Source: Comamonas suwonensis (lineage in GTDB: Bacteria; Pseudomonadota; Gammaproteobacteria; Burkholderiales; Burkholderiaceae_C). Taken from it: 64,000 bases of DNA. Under the pieces are notes generated by a model. The model worked only from the letters and a program-made list of their open reading frames with translations. It did no database searches and had not been told where the DNA came from. Within the stretch, counting starts at the first letter, position 1. Every line of letters begins with the position of its first letter. The translations under genes were made by a program, and so were the position numbers. The DNA lies in contig NZ_JABBCQ020000016.1 in NCBI RefSeq assembly GCF_012844455.2, positions 1 through 64,000 on the forward strand, read 5' to 3'. Of this stretch, positions 17,313 through 25,659 are shown one piece after another.

Positions 17313-18095
17313 TCAGCGGCGAACAAATATGGGAGTCCGCTTTTCCAGAAAGGCGTTGACGCCCTCAAGGCTGTTGGCTGTGTCGGCGCAGTCGCTGATC
17401 GCGTAGCGCTCCGCTTCGAGATGGGCTTGCAAAGCATGGCTGTGAGCCTCGTCGCAGAGCTTTTTGATGTGGGCCAGCGAGTCGGTAGCGCCTGCCGCCA
17501 GTTCCTCGGCGAGTTGCAGCGCCTGAGAAGCCAGTGCATCGGGCTCATGCAGCTCGTCAAAGATGCCCATGCGCAGGCATTCCTGAGCCGATGCCGGGCG
17601 GTTGCTCATCAGCAGATATTTGGCGCGAGAAGCACCGGCGCGGCGCGTGAGGTAGTAGGACGAGCCTAGGTCGGGGCTGAGACCAATGGCGGAGTAGCCG
17701 CCGCGCAAGAACACCGTGGTTGAGGCCAGCACGATATCGGCGCACAGACCGATGCCAATACCGCCGCCACCCAGCGCGCCTTGAATGGCGCTGATGACGG
17801 GGATGGGCAGTGTGGCCAGCGTGTGCATGGCGGGGTTGAGAACGGCCAGAATTTCATGGATGGTTTGCGGCAGCCGATCCCGGTTTTGCACAAATTCGCG
17901 GATATCGCCACCCACGCAAAACTGCTTGCCCGAAGCTGAAATCAGGATCGCACCAACGTCAGCCACGAGAGCCTGCTGCACCACGCCTGCCAGTGCATGT
18001 GCCATGGGCGTGCTGATGACATTACCCAGCTCGGGCTGGTTCAGCAGGATATGACCCACGCCGTTGCGCTCTTTCCAGAGGACGAGATCAGACAT
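17313..18095 (-). CDS. Enoyl-CoA hydratase/isomerase family protein, isomerase-like
   Basis: A 260-residue crotonase and last gene of the operon. The oxyanion-hole segments are FCVGGDIREF and GALGGGG. Both hydratase glutamates are absent: the GGGCE position reads GGGGI and the PE position carries Tyr (GGYSAIG). An Asp in GLSPDLGSSYYL sits where PaaG-type enoyl-CoA isomerases have their catalytic Asp. I therefore favour double-bond isomerisation over hydration. Its ATG shares one base with the stop of the ligase gene (TGATG). Hydration in this pathway is more likely done by the MaoC pair upstream in the operon. Confidence 0.85.
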   Translation of the reverse strand: MSDLVLWKERNGVGHILLNQPELGNVISTPMAHALAGVVQQALVADVGAILISASGKQFCVGGDIREFVQNRDRLPQTIHEILAVLNPAMHTLATLPIPVISAIQGALGGGGIGIGLCADIVLASTTVFLRGGYSAIGLSPDLGSSYYLTRRAGASRAKYLLMSNRPASAQECLRMGIFDELHEPDALASQALQLAEELAAGATDSLAHIKKLCDEAHSHALQAHLEAERYAISDCADTANSLEGVNAFLEKRTPIFVRR

Positions 18096-19651
18096 CAGGC
18101 GACCTTTCTTTCTTGGTGGGCCCAGAACGGGGCACGTAATGTGGTTTTGAGAATCTTGCCTGCGCCAGACAGTGGCATGGTCTCGACAAAAGATACTTCA
18201 CGCGGGCACTTGTAGCTGGCGATGCGAGCCTTGCAAAAATCAATCAGCTCTTCGGCCTCCAGCACCTGCCCTGGTTTGCGCACGATGAAGACATGCACTT
18301 GCTCGCCCCAGTGCTCATGCGGCGTGCCGATGACGGCGCAGGCTGCGACGGCAGGGTGGGTGGCAATCACGCTTTCCACTTCAATGCTGTAGACGTTTTC
18401 GCCGCCGGTGACGATCATGTCCTTGATACGGTCCACGACGAATACATAGCCGTCTTCATCCATGCGCCCACCGTCACCGGTGTGCATCCAGCCGTTGCGG
18501 ATGGCAGCCGCAGTCTCTGCCGGCTTGTTCCAGTAACCGAGCATGACACCCGGGCCCCGTACGACGACTTCACCCACTTCGCCGCGCGGCAGCTCATTGC
18601 CTTCGGTGTCGACAATGCGTACTTCGGTGCAGACCGTGGCGCGGCCTGCGCTGCGATGCCAGCCCTTGGCACGGCCTTTCTCGCGGTGCATTTCGGGTTT
18701 GAGAATGGTGGCTACGGGGGAGAGTTCTGTCATGCCGTAGGCCTGAATAAAGCCAGCATGAGGGATGGCCTTCATGGCGCGGTCCAGCAGTCCTTCTGAG
18801 ATGGGCGAGGCTCCGTACAACATCTGCTGCAGGGAGCTCAGGTCGTATTGATGGATATCTGGGTGATCCACCAGCATCTGAATCATGGTGGGGACCAGCA
18901 GCATGTCTGTCACGCCGTGGGCGGCGATGGCCTGCAATACACCAATCGGGTCAAAGCGCGGCAGCATGACGTGGCAGCAGCCTGCAGCAAACAGGCCATT
19001 CATGAAAGCGCCATCGGCCAGGTGGAACATGGGGGCGGCATGCAGGCCAATGCTGCCGCGCCGCACTGTGCCTTCGGCTACACCCAGAATCGAGTTGGTG
19101 TAGAGGTTGCCATGACTGAGCATCACGCCCTTGGGAGAGCCTGTGGTGCCGCCGGTATAGAACACCCCTGCCAGATCATTGCCGCTGCGCATGGCATCTT
19201 CGACAGGGGCAGCCTCGGCAACCAGCGCTTCATAAGACAGCATGCCTTGCGGCGCAGGACCATCACCCAGATGAATCAGCGTCTTCAGAGCGCGGGAGAG
19301 ATTTTTGATCTCTGGAATGAGAGGCACAAACGTATCGTCCACCAGCAGGATATGGGTCTCGCAATCGTCCAGAGAGTAGGCGATCTCGGCAGCACTCCAA
19401 CGAATATTGATGGGGTTGACCGCAGCCCCCGCCCAGTAGCTGGCCATGTAGTACTCCAGATACCAGTCAGAGTTCAGGCTCAGAATGCCGACCCGGTCGC
19501 CGGGCTGCACATCCAGTGTTCGCAGAGCACCTGCAAAGCGGGCTACGCGGTCGCCCAGTTGCGTAAAGCTGCGTTGGCGTCCGTTGTAAATGCTGGCGGT
19601 GGCATTGGGAGACTGTTGAATGGCACGGCGCAGACTTTGAGTGAGGTACAT
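18095..19651 (-). CDS. Acyl-CoA ligase (AMP-forming)
   Basis: A 518-residue ANL-superfamily enzyme that activates a carboxylic acid to its CoA thioester through an acyl-adenylate. P-loop GVFYTGGTTGSPKG, A5 core AYGMTE, hinge VVDRIKDMIVTGGENV and the C-terminal catalytic Lys in LSGAGKILKTTLR are all present. Cytoplasmic. AAAGG precedes the ATG at 19651. It lies between the acyl-CoA dehydrogenase and the crotonase, as expected for entry into a beta-oxidation-like route. The substrate is unknown; the company of an SCP-X thiolase suggests a branched or cyclic side chain. Confidence 0.92.
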   Translation of the reverse strand: MYLTQSLRRAIQQSPNATASIYNGRQRSFTQLGDRVARFAGALRTLDVQPGDRVGILSLNSDWYLEYYMASYWAGAAVNPINIRWSAAEIAYSLDDCETHILLVDDTFVPLIPEIKNLSRALKTLIHLGDGPAPQGMLSYEALVAEAAPVEDAMRSGNDLAGVFYTGGTTGSPKGVMLSHGNLYTNSILGVAEGTVRRGSIGLHAAPMFHLADGAFMNGLFAAGCCHVMLPRFDPIGVLQAIAAHGVTDMLLVPTMIQMLVDHPDIHQYDLSSLQQMLYGASPISEGLLDRAMKAIPHAGFIQAYGMTELSPVATILKPEMHREKGRAKGWHRSAGRATVCTEVRIVDTEGNELPRGEVGEVVVRGPGVMLGYWNKPAETAAAIRNGWMHTGDGGRMDEDGYVFVVDRIKDMIVTGGENVYSIEVESVIATHPAVAACAVIGTPHEHWGEQVHVFIVRKPGQVLEAEELIDFCKARIASYKCPREVSFVETMPLSGAGKILKTTLRAPFWAHQERKVA

Positions 19652-19701
19652 GGCAAGCCTTTCGGGGTAAAGGGGCTGGAGAGACGTTGCGTGAATTCCG
19701 G

Positions 19702-20862
19702 TCAGTGGGCAAACAGGCGCCTGGCGATCAGGTCCTTCATGATTTCATTGGTGCCGCCGTAGATTTTCTGAATGCGGGCATCGGTGTACATGCGGGCAAT
19801 GGGGTACTCCTCCATGAAGCCGTAGCCGCCAAACAGCTGCAGGCATTCATCCATGACCTTGCATTGCTGTTCGCTGCACCACCACTTGGCCATGTAGGCG
19901 GCTTCGTTTTCTAGCGTGCCATCGAGCAGGCGCTGTATGCAGTCATTCACAAAGCTGCGCACCACATGGGCGGTGGTTGCACACTCGGCCAGCTTGAAGC
20001 GCGTGTTCTGAAAGTCGGCAATCGTCTGGCCAAAGGCTTTGCGCTGCTGGGTGTAGTCCACCGTTAATTCCACAGCCATTTCAATCGCGGTAGCGGCTGA
20101 GACGGCCAGCAGCGTGCGCTCATAAGGCAGCTGGCTCATCAACTGCTTGAAGCCCTGACCTTCTGTACCGCCCAGCAACTGGGTGACAGGAATGCGCAGA
20201 TCTTCAAAGAACAGCTCTGCCGTGTCTGAAATATGCTGGCCAATTTTGGTTAGCCTGCGACCTACGCGAAAGCCGGGCAGGTGTTCAGTCTCCAGTACCA
20301 GCAAAGAGACGCCTGCGCTGCCCGCATCGCCAGTGCGCAGAGCCACCACCAGCAAGTTGGCTGTGTAGCCATTGGTGATAAAGGTCTTGGAGCCATTGAT
20401 GACGTAATGATCCCCATCACGCTGGGCGCGGCTGGTCATGGCCTTGAGATCGGAGCCCACACCGGGCTCTGTCATGGCAATGCCAGCCAGCAGTTCGCCG
20501 CTGCACAGCTTGGGCAGCCAGCGCTGCTTTTGCTCATCGGTTCCGTAGGTCTTGATGTAGTGCGATGCAATGGTATGCACGCTGGTGGAGCCATGGATTT
20601 CTGCCTTGGTCAGCTCTTCTTGCACCACCAGCTGATAGGCCAGATTGCCGCCACCGCCGCCCCATTCCTCATTCATCTCGGGCAGTAAAAAGCCATGCTC
20701 ACCAAACCCGCGCCAGGTCTCGCGCGGGATATAGCCTTGTGCACGCCAAGCGGGGACATGGGGCGTGAGTTCGCGTTCCACATAGCGACGGACCTGCTCA
20801 CGGAAGGACGCGATACCGGCATCCATCCATGCATGCTGAAATACTCTGGGCAAGATGCTCAT
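19702..20862 (-). CDS. Acyl-CoA dehydrogenase, long-chain/branched type
   Basis: A FAD-dependent acyl-CoA dehydrogenase of 386 residues. Motifs: GIAMTEPGVGSDL, KTFITNG, YTQQRKAFGQTI, and a C-terminal IYGGTNEIMKDLIARR. Medium-chain enzymes have a catalytic Glu in this C-terminal segment (YEGT); here it is Gly, and the base is probably the Glu in LPYERTLLA, as in long-chain and isovaleryl enzymes. The ATG at 20862 has AGGAGTG upstream; the open frame extends ten codons further without support. Only two bases separate it from the SDR gene before it. Confidence 0.92.
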   Translation of the reverse strand: MSILPRVFQHAWMDAGIASFREQVRRYVERELTPHVPAWRAQGYIPRETWRGFGEHGFLLPEMNEEWGGGGGNLAYQLVVQEELTKAEIHGSTSVHTIASHYIKTYGTDEQKQRWLPKLCSGELLAGIAMTEPGVGSDLKAMTSRAQRDGDHYVINGSKTFITNGYTANLLVVALRTGDAGSAGVSLLVLETEHLPGFRVGRRLTKIGQHISDTAELFFEDLRIPVTQLLGGTEGQGFKQLMSQLPYERTLLAVSAATAIEMAVELTVDYTQQRKAFGQTIADFQNTRFKLAECATTAHVVRSFVNDCIQRLLDGTLENEAAYMAKWWCSEQQCKVMDECLQLFGGYGFMEEYPIARMYTDARIQKIYGGTNEIMKDLIARRLFAH

Positions 20863-20864
20863 GT

Positions 20865-21695
20865 TCACACTCCTGTCAGGCCGCCTGTACACATCAGGGT
20901 CTGGCCGCTGATGTAGTCAGACTCGGGTTGGCAAAACAGATAAACGGCGCCAGCAGCTTCTTCGGGGCTGCCGCCGCGGCCGAGCGGGATGGCTTGTTCC
21001 ATGGCCGCCATCAGTCCAGGGTTCACGCCTACTTTGATCTCTCGCCCTTCAATATTGGCGGTCTCGCCTGCTGCGGCAGAGTGGGTGAGACGGGTCTTGA
21101 TAAGGCCAAAGGCCACGCAGTTCACGTTAACGTTCAGACGTCCCCATTCCTTGGCCAGCGTCATGGTCAGGCCCGTGATGCCGGCCTTGGCGGTGGAGTA
21201 ATTGGCCTGGCCCGCATTGCCAAACAGACCGGCCACGGAAGAGATGTTGACCACCTTGCGCATGACACGCTGGCCGGTATCCATTTCGGATTTGGACAGC
21301 GCCTTGATGACGGGTTGGGCTGCCCGCAGTATGCGAAATGGCGCGGTCAGATGGCAGTCCAGCATGGCGTACCACTGCTCGTCCGTCATCTTCTGGATCA
21401 CGTTGTCCCAGGTGTAGCCTGCGTTATTGATGATGATGTCCAGACCCTTAAATTCCTGCACCGCAGTGCCCACAAAGCGCTCGGCAAAGTCGGTATGGGT
21501 GACATTGCCCACGCAGGCAACGGCCTCGCCGCCCATCTCGCGGATCAAGGCGATGGTTTCTTCGGCGGGTTCGGTATCCAGATCGTTGATGACCAGTCTT
21601 GCACCTTCACTGGCCAGCTTGAGCGCGATGCTGCGGCCAATACCGCGCCCCGAACCTGAAACCAATGCCACTTTGCCTTCGAGTTTTTTTGTCAT
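20865..21695 (-). CDS. SDR family 3-hydroxyacyl-CoA dehydrogenase-like protein
   Basis: A 276-residue classical short-chain dehydrogenase. Cofactor loop GSGRGIGRSIA with a downstream Asp (NDLD) suggests NAD(H) preference; the NNAG motif, catalytic Ser (NISSVAG) and YSTAK are intact. In this operon it most likely oxidises the 3-hydroxyacyl-CoA made by the MaoC hydratase, before thiolysis. GGAGAT lies upstream of the ATG. FabG-like family members have varied substrates, so the exact step is inferred from its neighbours. Confidence 0.88.
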   Translation of the reverse strand: MTKKLEGKVALVSGSGRGIGRSIALKLASEGARLVINDLDTEPAEETIALIREMGGEAVACVGNVTHTDFAERFVGTAVQEFKGLDIIINNAGYTWDNVIQKMTDEQWYAMLDCHLTAPFRILRAAQPVIKALSKSEMDTGQRVMRKVVNISSVAGLFGNAGQANYSTAKAGITGLTMTLAKEWGRLNVNVNCVAFGLIKTRLTHSAAAGETANIEGREIKVGVNPGLMAAMEQAIPLGRGGSPEEAAGAVYLFCQPESDYISGQTLMCTGGLTGV

Positions 21696-21724
21696 CTTTA
21701 TCTCCGTTGATTTCTTCAGGGGCT

Positions 21725-22138
21725 TCAGGGAAGGGCGACCCAGGCATCACCCGCGATCTTGGTCTGGCCATGCTGGTTGGTGCTTTGAACCTCGATACGT
21801 ACGCTGCGGTCGGCATCGCGCTTTTCGGCCACGCGGCCGCTGCAGTGAACGGCATTGGCCAGATGGGTAATGCCCAGAAAGCGCACATCAAAGTGGCGCA
21901 GCTGCGACTGGGGTGCCCATTGGGTGATGAGGCGACCCAGCCACGCCATGCTCAGCATTCCTTGCGCAAAGACATCAGGCATGCCTGCCTTACGGGCAAA
22001 GTCGATATCGATATGAATGGGGTTGTGGTCGCCAGATGCCCCGGCAAACAAGGCCAGAGTCGTGCGACTGATGGGCGGGAGGTTCAGCGCGGGCAGGGTG
22101 TCACCCACCTGAATCTCATCAAAACGTGGAGTGCTCAT
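21725..22138 (-). CDS. MaoC-like enoyl-CoA hydratase, catalytic subunit
   Basis: A 137-residue single hot-dog domain with the hydratase-2 motif AGASGDHNPIHID, in which D37 and H42 are the expected catalytic pair. It then reads ARKAGMPDVFAQGML. It lies 14 bases after the MaoC-N gene, which lacks these residues; the two probably form a heteromer, as in steroid side-chain hydratases such as ChsH1-ChsH2. AGGAG precedes the start. The expected reaction is hydration of a 2-enoyl-CoA. Confidence 0.88.
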   Translation of the reverse strand: MSTPRFDEIQVGDTLPALNLPPISRTTLALFAGASGDHNPIHIDIDFARKAGMPDVFAQGMLSMAWLGRLITQWAPQSQLRHFDVRFLGITHLANAVHCSGRVAEKRDADRSVRIEVQSTNQHGQTKIAGDAWVALP

Positions 22139-22152
22139 GCGGTCAGGGCTCC

Positions 22153-22593
22153 TTAATTGCGCACCACGATGACGATGCGCATCTCCGCCACAAGCTGGTC
22201 GTGCTGATTGGTGGCGCGGGAGGACTTCACGATGAATTCCAGCGCTCCGTTTTTCTTGTCATAGATGTCATCCACTATGGAGCGCACAGTGATGGTGTCG
22301 CCCGCACAGGCACTCTCGTGGTAGCAAAAGCTTTGCTCGCCGTGCAAAATTTTGGCAATCGGTACCTCCAGCTTTTGCAGCAGCAGGTCGCTGGCACCGC
22401 TGTCCAGTTCGGCGGCGAACAAGAAAGTGGGCGGCGCAGGCAGATCGGCGTAGCCCGCGGCGCGAGCCGCTTCCACATCGGTATAGATGCTGCTGGTTTC
22501 GCCAATGGTCTTGGCAAAAAATCGCAGGCGGCTGCGGTCAATATTCAGCTCGGATACGGGGAGTTTGAAACCTATCCATTTTTTGTCGATCAT
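22153..22593 (-). CDS. MaoC N-terminal-type hot-dog protein, probably non-catalytic partner
   Basis: A 146-residue MaoC_dehydrat_N/FAS1-type domain. The position of the hydratase-2 motif reads GETSSIYTDVEAARAAG, so the catalytic Asp is Glu and the His is Tyr; it is unlikely to be active alone. The start of the protein (WIGFKLPVSELNIDRSRLRFFA) and the segment PAPPTFLFAAE are typical of substrate-binding partners. GAAGGG precedes the ATG. It lies between the thiolase and the catalytic MaoC gene. Confidence 0.85.
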   Translation of the reverse strand: MIDKKWIGFKLPVSELNIDRSRLRFFAKTIGETSSIYTDVEAARAAGYADLPAPPTFLFAAELDSGASDLLLQKLEVPIAKILHGEQSFCYHESACAGDTITVRSIVDDIYDKKNGALEFIVKSSRATNQHDQLVAEMRIVIVVRN

Positions 22594-22603
22594 GGCCAGC
22601 CCT

Positions 22604-23788
22604 TCAGACGCGTTCGTACAGCGTCACCACGCACGCGCCGCCCAACCCCAGGTTGTGCTGCAGGGCAAGACGGGCGTTTTCTACTTGACGTTGCTCGGCC
22701 CGGCCGCGCAATTGCTGAACCAGCTCCGTGCATTGCGCCAGACCGGTTGCGCCCAGCGGGTGGCCTTTGGATAGCAAGCCGCCCGAGGGATTGGTCACAA
22801 ACTGGCCGCCATAGGTGTTGCCGCCATCGCAGACAAATTTTTCAGCGCCGCCCACGGGGCACAGGCCCAGCGCTTCATAGGTCAGCAGCTCGTTATGCGC
22901 AAAGCAGTCGTGCAGCTCTACCACATCCAAATCTTTGGGGCTGATGCCGGCCTGCTCATACACCTGATTGGCGGCAGCTTGCGCCATGCTGAAGCCGACC
23001 ACTTCGCGCATATCGTGGGCATCAAAAGTCTTGCGGCTGTCCGTGGTCATGGACTGGGCGCGAATGCGCACGCTGTGATCCAACCCATGTTGGCGCGCAT
23101 AGCTCTCTGACACGAGCAGCGCAGCCGCCGCGCCGCAGGTGGGAGGGCAGGCCATGAGGCGGGTCATGACACCAGGCCACATCATGGGCGATGCCATGAC
23201 TTCTTCTTCTGTCACTTCGGTGCGGAACAGGGCCAGCGGGTTGCGTGCTGCATGGCGGCTGGCTTTGGCGCGAATTTTGGCAAATGTGGAGAGCCTGGTG
23301 CCGTACTGATCCATGTGAGCCTTGCCCGCACCGCCAAAGTAGCGCAGAGCTAGCGGCACGCCGTTGTCGCCCACCAGTGCATCGGTTTCCGCTTCAAACA
23401 GGTCGAATGGGCTGGGTCTGTCGTGAAAGACGGAGCCCAGTGCGCCAGGAGTCATTTGCTCAAAGCCCAAAGCCAGCACGCAGTCTGCAGCGCCGCTGGC
23501 TACGGCTTGGCGTGCAAGGTACAGCGCGGTAGAGCCCGTGGAACAGTTGTTGTTGACGTTGACGATGGGAATGCCCGTCATGCCGACTTCATAAAGCGCA
23601 CGCTGGCCCGAGGTCGAGTCGCCATAGACATAGCCTACATAGGCTTGCTGCACTGCGTCATAAGCGACGCCTGCATCGGTCAGCGCCAGACCTGTGGCGG
23701 TAGCCGCCATCTGGTAGTAGGGATCGCTCTTTCCGGGTTTGGCGAAGGGAATCATGCCAATACCGGCAATAAACACATCACGACTCAT
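22604..23788 (-). CDS. SCP-X/lipid-transfer-type thiolase
   Basis: A 394-residue thiolase, first gene of the operon. It closely follows the pattern of the thiolase domain of eukaryotic SCP-X: GIGMIPFAKPGKSDPYY, YVYGDSTSGQRALY, VNVNNNCSTGSTALY with nucleophile C82, ELHDCFAHNELLTYEALG, and SKGHPLGATGLAQCTEL with the catalytic His. SCP-X thiolases cleave 3-oxoacyl-CoAs with a methyl branch at C2, and relatives act as retro-aldolases on steroid side chains. There is no fused SCP2 domain. The ATG at 23788 has AAGGAG; the open frame upstream overlaps the divergent regulator region and is not used. Confidence 0.9.
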   Translation of the reverse strand: MSRDVFIAGIGMIPFAKPGKSDPYYQMAATATGLALTDAGVAYDAVQQAYVGYVYGDSTSGQRALYEVGMTGIPIVNVNNNCSTGSTALYLARQAVASGAADCVLALGFEQMTPGALGSVFHDRPSPFDLFEAETDALVGDNGVPLALRYFGGAGKAHMDQYGTRLSTFAKIRAKASRHAARNPLALFRTEVTEEEVMASPMMWPGVMTRLMACPPTCGAAAALLVSESYARQHGLDHSVRIRAQSMTTDSRKTFDAHDMREVVGFSMAQAAANQVYEQAGISPKDLDVVELHDCFAHNELLTYEALGLCPVGGAEKFVCDGGNTYGGQFVTNPSGGLLSKGHPLGATGLAQCTELVQQLRGRAEQRQVENARLALQHNLGLGGACVVTLYERV

Positions 23789-23821
23789 GAACAGCTCCTT
23801 GAAAACAGTGGGGCAACACAA

Positions 23822-23867
23822 CGCATCGTAGAAATTACTGATGCGCAAACCCATTGCGGAGCGCATC
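23822..23867. promoter_or_regulatory. Candidate operator in the divergent thiolase-AraC intergenic region
   Basis: The 114-base region 23789-23902 must hold the promoters of both the operon and the regulator. It contains CGCATC (23822-23827), GATGCGC (23840-23846) and GCGCATC (23861-23867): three half-sites about two helical turns apart, the latter two forming a perfect 7-bp inverted repeat. This fits a dimeric regulator site; binding by the adjacent AraC protein is inferred. Confidence 0.5.
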
Positions 23868-23902
23868 TTTCGTATGTCAAAAGACCTCAAAGTGATGTGC
23901 GC

Positions 23903-24922
23903 ATGACCCGTTCTTCTGTCATTCCCTTTACGGTGCCCATGGCGCTGGTGCGCGGTATTGCGGCGGGTGTGCACCGGCGTGGGTTTGCGTACGACCGGTT
24001 GCTGCAACGCGCAGGCATTGCGCCTGAACTGTTGGAGCAAGAGGGCGCACGGGTCACTGCAGACCAATATGTGGCGCTGATGTGGCGGGTGGTCGAGACC
24101 TTGGGTGATGAGGCCATGTGCCAGTTTTCGCGCCCGTTAAGAAGAGGGAGTTTGGAACTGATTGCCCGCCATGCGCTGGCCGGTGAAACGCTGGAGGCCT
24201 CACTCAGGCGCATGTGCCAGGCGCATTCTTTGCTGCAGGATGACGTAGCCATATCGCTGGTGCGAGATGGCTCTCTGGCTGGCATTGTGATTACGCCGCA
24301 GCCTCACCAGCTGCAGCCCAATTTTCTGCACGAATTTTCTTTGCGCGTGCTGTGGCGCGTTACGTCCTGGTTAATGGGTGGCTCGCTCAAAGTGCAGCGC
24401 TTTGACTTTGCGTTTGAGCAGCCTGATTACGTGAACGATTACGGCGACACCTTTCCTGCGCCACTGCACTTTGGTCTGCCTGCATCGGCTTTTTGGTTTG
24501 ATGCCCGAAAGCTGCCACGCCGCTGCAGTCGTGATGAGCAAGCGTTGAAAAACTTTGTCGCTAGTTGGCCAGCAGCGGCCATCATGCCTTCGCGCATGGG
24601 TGAGGGCATGGATGCCAGAGTGCACACTTATCTGCTGCAGTCGCGCCCGGGCTGGGCGGGGCTGGAATCTACGGCGCTGGCGCTGCACATGTCGGCACCT
24701 ACGCTGCAGCGCAAACTGGCGGCCGTCGGCACTTCGTTTCAGTCCATCAAGGATGAACTGCGCCGCGATATTGCGGTGTCCAGGCTGGGGACCAGCAAGG
24801 TCAGTTTTTCAGAGCTGGCGGCAGACCTGGGTTTTGCTGATGCGGCGGCTTTTCAGCGCGCCTTCAAGACGTGGACGGGCAGCTCTCCAGGTCTGTACCG
24901 CGCCCGTCCTGTCGTGGACTGA
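23903..24922 (+). CDS. AraC family transcriptional regulator
   Basis: A 339-residue regulator with an N-terminal Arabinose_bd-type domain (VMALVRGIAAGVHRRGF..., LEQEGARVTADQYVALMW) and a C-terminal double helix-turn-helix (LALHMSAPTLQRKLAAVGTS, then FSELAADLGFADAAAFQRAF). This architecture is common in regulators of lipid and steroid catabolism. It is transcribed divergently from the SCP-X operon and is its likely regulator. The ATG at 23903 is used; the long open frame upstream lies opposite the thiolase gene. Confidence 0.9.
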   Translation: MTRSSVIPFTVPMALVRGIAAGVHRRGFAYDRLLQRAGIAPELLEQEGARVTADQYVALMWRVVETLGDEAMCQFSRPLRRGSLELIARHALAGETLEASLRRMCQAHSLLQDDVAISLVRDGSLAGIVITPQPHQLQPNFLHEFSLRVLWRVTSWLMGGSLKVQRFDFAFEQPDYVNDYGDTFPAPLHFGLPASAFWFDARKLPRRCSRDEQALKNFVASWPAAAIMPSRMGEGMDARVHTYLLQSRPGWAGLESTALALHMSAPTLQRKLAAVGTSFQSIKDELRRDIAVSRLGTSKVSFSELAADLGFADAAAFQRAFKTWTGSSPGLYRARPVVD

Positions 24923-24957
24923 AGCTGCCGAAAACCCTTGGGTAAAAGCCCTAGATA

Positions 24958-24985
24958 TTTTTACCAAGCAATCGATTGGTAAAAA
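24958..24985. promoter_or_regulatory. Perfect palindromic operator upstream of the TetR gene
   Basis: TTTTTACCAA (24958-24967), an 8-base spacer and TTGGTAAAAA (24976-24985) form a perfect 10-bp inverted repeat. It sits 14 bases before the TetR start codon, the usual place for an autoregulatory TetR operator. I see no second copy in the window, so the regulator probably controls itself and the co-directional genes from here. Confidence 0.7.
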
Positions 24986-24999
24986 TAAAAAATGCCGAT

Positions 25000-25659
25000 A
25001 TGCTGCCATTCATGCAAGAAAACGTGGATGAAGTTTCGGTACCCAAACGCAAGCGTGGCAGACCTGCCAAGTCGGTGGATCAGCGCAATGAAAGTGCGCG
25101 CCGCATGGCGCTGGTGTGTGTGGCTGCGAAACAGTTTCGGCAGCGCGGTTTTCATGGCACCAGTACCCGTGATATCGCAGCGGCCGCAGGTATTCAGGCG
25201 GGCTCTTTGTTCTATTTTTTTGAGAGCAAAGAAGCCATTCTGCACGCGGTGATGCGTGATGGAATGGCTCAGGCTGCAGTGGCTCAGGCGGCTGCTCTGG
25301 AGGCGCTTGGTTCGCGCGCCAGCGGTGTGACGCGACTTGAGGCGTTGATCCGCAATCACTTGCAAATCATGGTGGGACCTGAAAGCGATTTCATCCCGGT
25401 CATGCTTTACGAATGGCGGCTTCTCAGTCCTGAGCAGCGTCTTGATGTTGCGGAGCAAAAAGACGCTTATGAGGCGCAGTGGATGCCCGTGCTGCAGGCC
25501 CTGTATCGCACCGGAAAACTCAAGGCCAGGCCTGAGATTGCGCGCCTTTTGATCTTTGGCGCGCTGAACTGGACGGCGCAGTGGTATTCGGACAGCGGCA
25601 GTCTCAGCCTTGATGAGTTGACCGATCAATCTCTGGCTTTATTCATTGGGGAGCGTTGA
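25000..25659 (+). CDS. TetR family transcriptional regulator
   Basis: About 219 residues. A basic leader (KRKRGRPAKS) is followed by a TetR helix-turn-helix: FRQRGFHGTSTRDIAAAAGIQ, then GSLFYFFESKEAIL. The C-terminal ligand domain is variable. The start is uncertain among ATG 25000, ATG 25012 and TTG 24976; no clear ribosome-binding site decides, and the TTG lies within the palindrome. Its stop overlaps the start of the next SDR gene (TGATG), so it is probably the first gene of the downstream operon and represses it until an acyl-CoA or similar ligand binds. Confidence 0.88.
   Translation: MLPFMQENVDEVSVPKRKRGRPAKSVDQRNESARRMALVCVAAKQFRQRGFHGTSTRDIAAAAGIQAGSLFYFFESKEAILHAVMRDGMAQAAVAQAAALEALGSRASGVTRLEALIRNHLQIMVGPESDFIPVMLYEWRLLSPEQRLDVAEQKDAYEAQWMPVLQALYRTGKLKARPEIARLLIFGALNWTAQWYSDSGSLSLDELTDQSLALFIGER

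Noticed and set aside
18848..19762. Plus-strand open frame of 304 codons
   Set aside because: It is antisense to the acyl-CoA ligase gene, which has all ANL motifs; the reverse frame is a codon-bias shadow.
23423..23902. 160-codon N-terminal extension of the AraC regulator
   Set aside because: It is antisense to the thiolase coding region and would remove the divergent promoter; the ATG at 23903 gives the normal family length.
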